Source: Flavobacteriaceae bacterium (GTDB lineage Bacteria; Bacteroidota; Bacteroidia; Flavobacteriales; Flavobacteriaceae). From it: a stretch of 15,652 nt of DNA. Location: contig JAENXB010000044.1 of the NCBI GenBank assembly GCA_016649785.1, positions 1-15,652 of the forward strand, read 5' to 3'. Made by a program: the position numbers and the translations under genes. The first letter of the stretch is position 1, and each line of letters starts with the position of its first letter. Shown here one piece after another: positions 5,745-12,482 of this stretch. Under the pieces are notes generated by a model. That model saw only the letters and a program-made list of their open reading frames with translations, was not told where the DNA came from and made no database searches.

Positions 5745-8410
5745 TATTCATCAAATAGATTGGTTTGACTTTCACCCGAAGTGCCTTTCTCTGTCTTTAG
5801 ATCTTCTGAAACTTTATCTTTTTCTGATTCCTTTTCGACCGTTTCCTCATCTTTAACCTCAATTTCCTCAACAGGAACCACTTCAGGCGCAAAAGGGATG
5901 GGATCGATTAAATTTATCTGTTTAACCTTATCAGTAGTCAATTGGTTTCCAAGAGCTTTAGGACCTTTTACTGAAATAAATTCTTTAAGATTAATTATCT
6001 CATTGGGTTTTTGATCTTTGCCCTTTGTTTTGGAAAATACCAGTTCTGCCTGCGGGATATAATCTGTGGAAATTAATTCTAAAAACGACTTTTCGTGATC
6101 GCCAATAAAATGCTCTTCTCTTTCAGGAATTTCAAGCACAAATCTTTTTACGTAATAGCGTTCTTTCTCTGCTTCCCAATAAATTGCCGTGATCGGTTTT
6201 TTTGGGACCCATTTTTCCAGGGCAATTAATTCATCATCAAATCTTGTAGTTAATTCAGGTTTAATGGTTTTGGCTACTCCATCTTGAGTAATGATTAAAA
6301 GCCGATCTTCTCCCCTAAATTCTCCCAATAACTCTCCGCGTTCATCTACGTTCAGTCTTTTTACACTATCGTCAAACCAAATTCTCCTGGGTTTTAAGGT
6401 TGAAACTCCTTCTTCTTTTAACTCGATGCGTTTTACGGGATATTTGGTAATTATGTTTCCCTTGACATTTCTGCCCTTGATAAGTATATCGGAAAAATCC
6501 ACTTCAAATTTCAGTTTCTTAATGCTGCCAACCTGCCTTAAATAAAAGGTAACAACTTCAGCTTCCCCATTTGGATTGGCTGAAAAATAAAGGATCTTGG
6601 AATCTTTTTTGCCCTGGGTGACATCGTATTCCCTGTCCCGGGTTGTAGAGGTAACCGCAAATCTTTTTATAAAAGAAGACCCGCTTTTTCCGTCCCGGTA
6701 TATGAGGTTATAAATGGTACGTTTATCTTTTTTCTTGAAAATAGCAATGTGGACGATGTCTTTGCCAATAAAGGTTTTTGCATCGACCTTGGTAACCATT
6801 ATTTTTCCGTCGGCTGTAAAACAAATAATATCGTCTAAATCGGAACAATCGGTTACAAATTCATCTTTTTTAAGGGAAGTACCAATAAATCCTTCTTTTC
6901 GGTTTACATAAAGCTTGGTATTGCGCATCGCAACTTTGGATGCTTCAATATCGTCAAATAAGCGCAAGAAGGTTTTTCTCTCCTTCCCGACGCCGTATTC
7001 TTTTTTCAATCGCTCGAAATAAGCGATCGCAAATTCCACCAAATGTTCTAAATGATATTTTACCTGGCTTATGTCATCTTCCAGGGCGTCAATTTTTTGT
7101 TGAGCTTTATCGATATCAAATTTAGAGATCCGTTTGATGCGTATTTCGGTGAGCCTTACGATATCATCTTCGGTAATTGCGCGCTTTAAATGACCAATAT
7201 GTGGTTTTAAACCTTCACCTATCGCCCGGATCACGCCTTCCCAGGTTTCTTCTTCTTCTATATCTCGGTAAATCCGGTTTTCTATAAAGATCCGTTCCAG
7301 GGAAGCAAAATGCCATTGCTCTTCAAATTCGTCCAATTTAATTTCCAGATCACTTTTTAGCAAACTCAAGGTATGATCTGTAGAGCGCCTTAAAATTTCG
7401 GTCACCCCTAAAAAGATCGGCTTATTATCAATAATCACACAGCCTAAAGGCGAAATTGAGTTTTCGCAGGTGGTAAAAGCGTATAATGCGTCAATGGTCT
7501 TATCCGGAGAAATATTTGGAGGCAGATAGACCAATATTTCCACATTTTCAGCGGTATTGTCTTCTATGCGCTTAATTTTAATTTTTCCCTGATCGTTGGC
7601 CTTTAAAATCGATTCAATTAAAGAGGTGGTTGTAGTCCCATAAGGAATTTCGTTAATTGCCAGGGTGGTTTTATCGTATTGGGAAATTTTAGCTCTTACC
7701 CTTACTTTTCCTCCACGCAAACCATCATTATAATTTGAAATATCAGCCTCTCCGGAAGTTGGAAAATCGGGATACAGCTTAAAACTTTTTCCTTTGAGAC
7801 GCCTTATTGAAGCATCTATAAGTTCGTTAAAATTATGTGGTAAAATACGGGTGCTCAAACCTACTGCAATCCCTTCTGCTCCCTGGGCCAACAACAACGG
7901 AAATCTTACAGGAAGGTTAACCGGTTCTTTTTTTCGCCCGTCATAGGAAAATTGCCATTCGGTAATTTTTGAATTAAAAACAACTTCCAGGGCAAACTTG
8001 GATAAGCGGGCCTCTATATATCGTGGAGCAGCAGCCCGGTCACCGGTAAGCACATTCCCCCAGTTTCCCTGGGCATCTATCAATAAATCTTTTTGCCCTA
8101 TTTGTACCATTGCATCGCCAATACTGGCATCACCGTGAGGATGGTATTGCATGGTATGGCCCACAATATTTGCCACTTTGTTATAGCGTCCATCGTCCAG
8201 ATCTTTCATGGAATGCATTATACGGCGATGTACAGGTTTAAAGCCATCCTCCACTGCAGGTACGGCACGCTCTAAAATCACGTAAGAGGCATAATCTAAA
8301 AACCAATCCTTGTACATTCCTGTAATTCGAATTAATTTGTCATTATGTTGCTCCTCCTGATGTTGCTCCTCTTGTCCTTCCTGCGACATATCTTGGTTTT
8401 CTATATCCAT
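5744..8410 (-). CDS. parC: DNA topoisomerase IV subunit A (ParC)
   Basis: This is the DNA-cleaving subunit of the type IIA topoisomerase that, with ParE, decatenates daughter chromosomes. The 888-residue protein has the breakage-reunion domain (about 25-480), with YHPHGDASIGDAM at 89-101 (equivalent of the quinolone-resistance region) and APRYIEARLS containing the catalytic Tyr131. A coiled-coil stretch follows (about 435-475), then a C-terminal beta-propeller-like domain (about 500-830). No GyrA box (QRRGGKG-like) is seen, which together with the linked parE favours ParC over GyrA. The last ~50 residues are strongly acidic and lysine-rich, apparently disordered, and end in QTNLFDE. Ala95 occupies the place of the conserved quinolone-contacting Ser, while Asp99 keeps the acidic partner. 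The start codon directly follows the stop of the upstream small gene, with no gap. Confidence 0.95.
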   Translation of the reverse strand: MDIENQDMSQEGQEEQHQEEQHNDKLIRITGMYKDWFLDYASYVILERAVPAVEDGFKPVHRRIMHSMKDLDDGRYNKVANIVGHTMQYHPHGDASIGDAMVQIGQKDLLIDAQGNWGNVLTGDRAAAPRYIEARLSKFALEVVFNSKITEWQFSYDGRKKEPVNLPVRFPLLLAQGAEGIAVGLSTRILPHNFNELIDASIRRLKGKSFKLYPDFPTSGEADISNYNDGLRGGKVRVRAKISQYDKTTLAINEIPYGTTTTSLIESILKANDQGKIKIKRIEDNTAENVEILVYLPPNISPDKTIDALYAFTTCENSISPLGCVIIDNKPIFLGVTEILRRSTDHTLSLLKSDLEIKLDEFEEQWHFASLERIFIENRIYRDIEEEETWEGVIRAIGEGLKPHIGHLKRAITEDDIVRLTEIRIKRISKFDIDKAQQKIDALEDDISQVKYHLEHLVEFAIAYFERLKKEYGVGKERKTFLRLFDDIEASKVAMRNTKLYVNRKEGFIGTSLKKDEFVTDCSDLDDIICFTADGKIMVTKVDAKTFIGKDIVHIAIFKKKDKRTIYNLIYRDGKSGSSFIKRFAVTSTTRDREYDVTQGKKDSKILYFSANPNGEAEVVTFYLRQVGSIKKLKFEVDFSDILIKGRNVKGNIITKYPVKRIELKEEGVSTLKPRRIWFDDSVKRLNVDERGELLGEFRGEDRLLIITQDGVAKTIKPELTTRFDDELIALEKWVPKKPITAIYWEAEKERYYVKRFVLEIPEREEHFIGDHEKSFLELISTDYIPQAELVFSKTKGKDQKPNEIINLKEFISVKGPKALGNQLTTDKVKQINLIDPIPFAPEVVPVEEIEVKDEETVEKESEKDKVSEDLKTEKGTSGESQTNLFDE

Positions 8411-8899
8411 TTAAGAGACTGCTTTGTTTTTTTCCAACACCTTATTCAACGATTCTATCATTCCCCTTTTTTTCTTTTTTGCCAAAAATGTTATATTGAA
8501 ACGGTATTTTCTCGATCCTCGTTTACTTCTGCTTCTGATATAAATTATAAGAATGGAATAGATCCCGAGATCCATTACCTTAAATCCCAACAACTTCGAT
8601 TTTGGAAATTCGGCTCTTTTTACCCTATACTCCATAAATTTCGAAAAAACCACCCCATTATTTTTGAAATTCAGGGTTTCGCCATCGCTGTCAAAATCAA
8701 ATAATTGAGCGATCCTGTGGAAATAGATTCCAAAAAGAAGTAAAACAATGTTAGGAAGAAAATGACTGAATGTCATTGTGCTTTCAGTATCCGAATTCAT
8801 CAGTTCAATATTGACAAAAATATTAGTGATGAATGCAGCTACAATGATCATGTAGACTGAAGGCACAAGTTTAGTTTCAGTAGTATTTTTAAACCTCAT
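8411..8899 (-). CDS. Two-helix membrane protein of unknown function within the topoisomerase IV operon
   Basis: I do not recognise this 162-residue protein by name. It has two predicted membrane segments (about residues 12-32 and 45-62), so both termini probably face the same side. A beta-rich region follows (ETLNFKNNGVVFSKFMEYRV, SKLLGFKVMD, YSILIIYIRSR, YRFNITFLA) ending in a positively charged helix (KKKKRGMIESLNKVLEKNK). Two helices followed by a small beta domain capped by an amphipathic helix resembles bacterial PH-like domain proteins, but this is a guess from pattern only. The gene starts 3 nt after parE and its stop is immediately followed by the parC ATG. It must therefore be expressed with the two subunits, which could hint at membrane anchoring or simply shared regulation. 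Confidence 0.82.
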   Translation of the reverse strand: MRFKNTTETKLVPSVYMIIVAAFITNIFVNIELMNSDTESTMTFSHFLPNIVLLLFGIYFHRIAQLFDFDSDGETLNFKNNGVVFSKFMEYRVKRAEFPKSKLLGFKVMDLGIYSILIIYIRSRSKRGSRKYRFNITFLAKKKKRGMIESLNKVLEKNKAVS

Positions 8900-8902
8900 G
8901 GG

Positions 8903-10756
8903 CTATTCTTCAATCAGATCAAGTTCAACTTTTAAGTTTGCAATAATAAATTCCTGCCTGTCCGGCGTGTTTTTACCCATATAAAAACTCAGCAATTCTT
9001 CAATGGACATATCCTTATCCAGCATCACAGGATCCAGTCTGATATTTTCGCCAATGAAATGTTTGAATTCATCCGGTGATATTTCGCCCAGACCCTTAAA
9101 TCGGGTGGTTTCTATTTTTCCGCTTAATTGGGACATGGCTTGCTGGCGTTCCATTTCGTTGTAGCAATATATGGTTTCCTTTTTGTTTCGAACCCTAAAG
9201 AGCGGGGTTTGTAAAATATAAAGATGGTTCTCTTTGATTAGCTCCGGAAAAAATTGCAAAAAGAAGGTGATCAGCAATAACCGGATATGCATTCCATCGA
9301 CATCGGCATCGGTTGCTATCACAATATTATTGTACCGAAGGTCTTCAATAGATTCTTCTATATTGAGCGCGGCCTGGAGCAGGTTAAATTCTTCATTTTC
9401 GTAAACAATTTTTTTGGTCAGCCCGTAACTGTTGAGCGGTTTTCCTTTTAAGCTGAAAACGGCCTGGGTTGAAACATCGCGGGATTTGGTAATGGACCCG
9501 CTGGCAGAATCCCCCTCGGTGATAAACAAGGTAGACTCCAGGTAACGTTCCTTTTTACTGTCACCCAAATGAATTCGGCAATCCCGTAATTTTTTGTTGT
9601 GCAAATTCGATTTTTTCGCGCGGTCTTTGGCCAGTTTCCTAATTCCTGAAAGTTCTTTTCGTTCGCGTTCAGCCTGCAATATTTTACGTTGGAGTTTTTC
9701 TGCCGCTTCAGGATTTTTATGCAGGTAATTATCCAATTGGGTTTTCAAAAAGTCGTTGATATAGGTTCTTACCGTAGGTAAATTTCCGCCCATATCTGTG
9801 GAACCCAGCTTGGTTTTAGTCTGACTTTCAAAAATAGGCTCCATTACTTTAACACTGATGGCCGTAACAACCGATTTCCTGACATCGGATGCCTCATAAT
9901 TTTTTCCGTAAAATTCCCTGATGGTTCTTACCAGCGATTCCCTGTATGCGGCAAGGTGGGTTCCACCCTGGGAAGTGTTCTGTCCATTGACAAAAGAATG
10001 ATATTCTTCAGAATATTGAGATTTACTATGGGTGAGCGCTACTTCAATATCTACACCCTTCAAATGTATAATTGGATATAATTGATCATCTTGAGAAATA
10101 CTGTCCTCCAAAAGATCCTTCAGCCCATTTTCCGAATAAAATTTCTCGCCGTTAAAAAGTATGGTCAAGCCCGGATTGAGATATACATAATTTTTGAGCA
10201 TTTTTTCAATATACTCATTCCGGTATTTAAAATTCTTGAAAATGCTTTCGTCAGGAATAAAAGTGACTTTTGTGCCGCGTTTCCTGGATGTTTCCTCGAG
10301 TTCTTCTACGTTTATAAGATTTCCCTGTTCAAATTCAGCCGACTTGGATTTGCCGTCCCGGGTAGATTCAACCTTAAAACTTGAAGAAAGGGCATTTACG
10401 GCTTTGGTACCCACCCCGTTTAACCCAACTGTTTTTTTGAACGCGCGGGAATCGTATTTTCCTCCGGTATTCATTTTTGAAACAACTTCAACAACCTTTC
10501 CCAAAGGAATTCCGCGACCGTAATCACGCACAATAACGCGTTGATTTTGAACAGAAATTTCGATGGTTTTACCGGCGCCCATCACATACTCATCTATACT
10601 GTTGTCAATTACCTCCTTTAATAAGACATAAATCCCGTCATCGGCAGTAGATCCATCCCCAAGTTTTCCAATATACATTCCCGGACGCATCCTGATATGT
10701 TCTTTCCAATCAAGGGAACGGATATTATCTTCGGTATATTTAGTTTCTTGGTTCAT
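8903..10756 (-). CDS. parE: DNA topoisomerase IV subunit B (ParE)
   Basis: This is the ATPase subunit of topoisomerase IV. From the ATG at 10756 the protein is 617 residues and begins MNQETKYTEDNIRSLDWKEH. The GHKL ATPase domain shows EVIDNSIDE with the Mg-binding Asn (about residue 51), DYGRGIPLG and GLNGVGTKAVNALS. The transducer domain follows (about 220-390). The TOPRIM domain has ITEGDSASGS (Glu414) and DADVDG (483-488), and FKGLGEI lies near the C-terminus. There is no GyrB-type insertion after TOPRIM and the length matches ParE. A TTG three codons further up (10765) is in frame, but ATG is preferred. It is the first gene of an operon with a small membrane protein, parC and mscL. No full consensus promoter is visible upstream, only near matches such as TTACTTTG on the minus strand near 10823-10830. 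Confidence 0.95.
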   Translation of the reverse strand: MNQETKYTEDNIRSLDWKEHIRMRPGMYIGKLGDGSTADDGIYVLLKEVIDNSIDEYVMGAGKTIEISVQNQRVIVRDYGRGIPLGKVVEVVSKMNTGGKYDSRAFKKTVGLNGVGTKAVNALSSSFKVESTRDGKSKSAEFEQGNLINVEELEETSRKRGTKVTFIPDESIFKNFKYRNEYIEKMLKNYVYLNPGLTILFNGEKFYSENGLKDLLEDSISQDDQLYPIIHLKGVDIEVALTHSKSQYSEEYHSFVNGQNTSQGGTHLAAYRESLVRTIREFYGKNYEASDVRKSVVTAISVKVMEPIFESQTKTKLGSTDMGGNLPTVRTYINDFLKTQLDNYLHKNPEAAEKLQRKILQAERERKELSGIRKLAKDRAKKSNLHNKKLRDCRIHLGDSKKERYLESTLFITEGDSASGSITKSRDVSTQAVFSLKGKPLNSYGLTKKIVYENEEFNLLQAALNIEESIEDLRYNNIVIATDADVDGMHIRLLLITFFLQFFPELIKENHLYILQTPLFRVRNKKETIYCYNEMERQQAMSQLSGKIETTRFKGLGEISPDEFKHFIGENIRLDPVMLDKDMSIEELLSFYMGKNTPDRQEFIIANLKVELDLIEE

Positions 10757-10786
10757 AATTGGCAAATGCAGTTGAGTTGCTAATAT

Positions 10787-10821
10787 AAGGCTTCCCGCAA
10801 AAAGTTAAATCAGGAAAGCCT
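10787..10821. other. Imperfect hairpin in the parE leader region
   Basis: AAGGCTTCC (10787-10795) and GGAAAGCCT (10813-10821) can pair over AGGCTT/AAGCCT plus CC/GG with one bulged A and a 17-nt loop. It lies 31-65 nt upstream of the parE ATG and has no adjacent T-tract in the minus direction. It could be a leader structure or an operator, or be accidental. Confidence 0.25.
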
Positions 10822-10857
10822 CAAAGTAATTAACAAAATTTTAAGGGGAAATGTTAA

Positions 10858-10884
10858 TTAGATATGAGATGTTAGATATGAGAT
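10858..10884. repeat. Tandem direct repeat TTAGATATGAGAT (two copies)
   Basis: Two identical 13-bp units occupy 10858-10870 and 10872-10884, with a 14-bp period and one intervening G. A partial, degenerate continuation (TTTGAGATATAT) follows. The unit is purine-rich and noncoding. Confidence 0.7.
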
Positions 10885-11055
10885 TTGAGATATATGCGAA
10901 ACTGAGTTTTTTATTCCAGAAATTTGATCTGGACAGATGCAATTTATAGTATTGCCATTTCTAAACATTGAAAATAGTAATAACACTTTTTATTTCCCGA
11001 AGATTCCTGTTAATGCCTTTTCTCTATTTTCTATATTCTTTTTTCTCAAATCTCA
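10879..11055. repeat. 12-bp inverted repeat TGAGATTTGAGA / TCTCAAATCTCA
   Basis: The left arm is 10879-10890 and the right arm 11044-11055, an exact reverse complement enclosing 153 bp of noncoding sequence. The right arm begins 3 bases beyond the ychF stop codon. The arms could be ends of a small decayed repeat element or copies of a dispersed intergenic motif. Target-site duplication is not evident. Confidence 0.5.
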
Positions 11056-11058
11056 ATA

Positions 11059-12153
11059 CTATACGTTGAACCTAAAATGCATCACATCCCCGTCTTTAAC
11101 GATATATTCTTTCCCTTCTACCCTCATTTTTCCGGCTTCCTTCACTTTTGCTTCACTCCCATATTTCACAAAATCTTCATAAGCAATTACTTCCGCTCTA
11201 ATAAATCCTTTTTCAAAATCGCTGTGAATTACTCCCGCGGCTTGTGGTGCGCTTGCTCCCACCGGAACTGTCCAGGCTCTCACCTCTTTTACCCCGGCGG
11301 TAAAATAAGTTTGAAGCTTTAATAGTTTATAGGCAGATCTGATTAATTTTGCCGACCCGGGTTCATCAAGGCCAATATCTTGTAAAAACATTTGTCGTTC
11401 TTCATACTCCTCTAATTCGGTAATATCGGCTTCAGTTCCAACTGCCAAAACCAATACCTCAGCATCTTCATCCTTTACTGCTTCTTTAACCAGATCTACA
11501 AAGGCATTTCCTGTAGTTGCGGCAGCTTCATCAACATTACACACGTATAACACCGGTTTATCTGTGATCAATTGTAAATTCGAGATGAATTCTTCCCTTT
11601 CTGCATCTGTCAAATCCAGCGCACGCACCGATTTTCCTTCTTCCAGGCCTTTCTTCACCTTCAACAATGCAACTTCCTCTTTTTGAGCTTCTTTATTGCC
11701 TGTTTTGGAAGCCCTTTTTACCTTCTCCAGTTTTTTATCTATTGTTTCCAGATCCTTTAATTGAAGCTCCATATCTATGGTTTCCTTGTCCCTAACCGGA
11801 TTTACCGATCCGTCCACATGAACAATATTGTCGTCCTCAAAACAACGCAACACATGCAAAATAGCATCTGTTTCACGAATATTTCCCAGAAATTGATTTC
11901 CCAGTCCTTCTCCTTTACTTGCTCCCTTTACAAGGCCGGCAATATCAACAATATCAACTGTTGCAGGAAGAACACGCTCTGGTTTGACCAAAGACTCCAG
12001 TTTTTCCAGACGGGTATCTGGAACGTTAACCACCCCGATATTCGGTTCTATAGTACAAAAAGGAAAATTGGCACTTTGGGCCTTTGCATTGGATAAACAA
12101 TTAAAAAGTGTCGATTTTCCTACGTTTGGCAATCCTACAATTCCGGCTTTCAT
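11059..12153 (-). CDS. ychF: Redox-regulated ATPase YchF (Obg-family P-loop protein)
   Basis: YchF/OLA1 proteins are ribosome-associated P-loop NTPases of the Obg family that prefer ATP over GTP and affect translation and stress response. The 364-residue length matches the family almost exactly. The G1 loop is GLPNVGKST (7-15), the G3 region is DIVDIAGLVKGASKGEGLG (67-85), and the altered G4 motif NVDE (206-209) replaces NKxD, which is the hallmark of ATP preference. A helical insertion (about 125-180) and a C-terminal TGS domain (about 281-364) complete the fold. The gene is divergent from pta. A -7 element at 12195-12202 would give a leader of about 36 nt. Confidence 0.96.
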   Translation of the reverse strand: MKAGIVGLPNVGKSTLFNCLSNAKAQSANFPFCTIEPNIGVVNVPDTRLEKLESLVKPERVLPATVDIVDIAGLVKGASKGEGLGNQFLGNIRETDAILHVLRCFEDDNIVHVDGSVNPVRDKETIDMELQLKDLETIDKKLEKVKRASKTGNKEAQKEEVALLKVKKGLEEGKSVRALDLTDAEREEFISNLQLITDKPVLYVCNVDEAAATTGNAFVDLVKEAVKDEDAEVLVLAVGTEADITELEEYEERQMFLQDIGLDEPGSAKLIRSAYKLLKLQTYFTAGVKEVRAWTVPVGASAPQAAGVIHSDFEKGFIRAEVIAYEDFVKYGSEAKVKEAGKMRVEGKEYIVKDGDVMHFRFNV

Positions 12154-12194
12154 ATTTGAAATTTAAATTTTTAACGCCTATTTCTAAGCGGCTG

Positions 12195-12202
12195 CAAATA
12201 TA
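12195..12202 (-). promoter_or_regulatory. Probable -7 element of ychF
   Basis: On the minus strand, 12202 to 12195 reads TATATTTG, an exact TAnnTTTG match placed 42 nt before the ATG. No TTG stands at the expected -33 spacing. Confidence 0.45.
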
Positions 12203-12456
12203 GCTATTAATCTTGAAAATTGGAAGATTGAATTAAGTAATGATTTGGAGATTATGCCCGTTGAATTGGCTGAAAAATAACCGTTTCTAATTTTTTATTC
12301 CAAAGCTAGCATTCCCGGAGTTGCTCAAATCTTTATTTTTTCTCTTTTACACCCTTTAGATTTAAATGCTGATTATTGAATTTTAAATTAAAAAACGTTT
12401 TCGTATTATTTTTAATCAAATATTCAAAAAATGAAGCTTTAAATTATCACTAATCG

Positions 12457-12464
12457 TATTTTTG
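12457..12464 (+). promoter_or_regulatory. Probable -7 element of the pta-ackA operon
   Basis: TATTTTTG exactly matches TAnnTTTG and lies 18 nt before the pta ATG, predicting a short leader of roughly 12 nt. A TTG at the -33 position is absent, so the call rests on the -7 element and its position. Confidence 0.45.
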
Positions 12465-12482
12465 GAAGAGAATTAAAACAAC

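Larger units (their letters stand above)
10757..11058. other. 302-base spacer between parE and ychF, with repeats
   Basis: No credible gene is seen. On the parE side there is a leader hairpin (10787-10821). The middle holds a tandem TTAGATATGAGAT repeat and a 5-bp hairpin (10916-10932) lacking a T-tract on either strand. A 12-bp inverted repeat joins the middle to the ychF end. I found no clear terminator for ychF and no full consensus promoter for parE. A 60-80 codon plus-strand frame starting at 10937 overlaps the end of ychF antisense and looks like chance. Confidence 0.55.
12154..12482. other. 329-base divergent promoter region between ychF and pta
   Basis: This AT-rich stretch contains no credible gene. 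It holds an exact -7 element for each flanking gene (minus 12195-12202, plus 12457-12464). Between them I see only AT-rich sequence and a 10-bp palindrome AAAACGTTTT at 12392-12401. No repeated operator pattern or strong hairpin was found. Confidence 0.6.

Noticed and set aside
8345..8704. 119-codon plus-strand frame, Leu-rich at its start
   Set aside because: It is antisense to the parC start and the small membrane protein gene. Its leucine run comes from the reversed Gln/Glu codons of the ParC N-terminus.
10757..10765. TTG start for ParE giving three extra residues
   Set aside because: An ATG lies three codons downstream and the following sequence matches a normal ParE N-terminus; a rare TTG start has no extra support.
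10916..10932. CCAGA/TCTGG hairpin as a terminator for ychF
   Set aside because: The stem is 5 bp and there is no T-tract after it on either strand.
10937..11182. 81-codon plus-strand frame in the parE-ychF spacer
   Set aside because: About half overlaps ychF antisense. Its Phe/Ser-rich composition is typical of chance AT-rich frames, and I see no promoter for it.
12392..12401. Palindrome AAAACGTTTT as an operator for pta
   Set aside because: A single short palindrome in AT-rich DNA, about 55 bp upstream of the -7 element, with no second copy.
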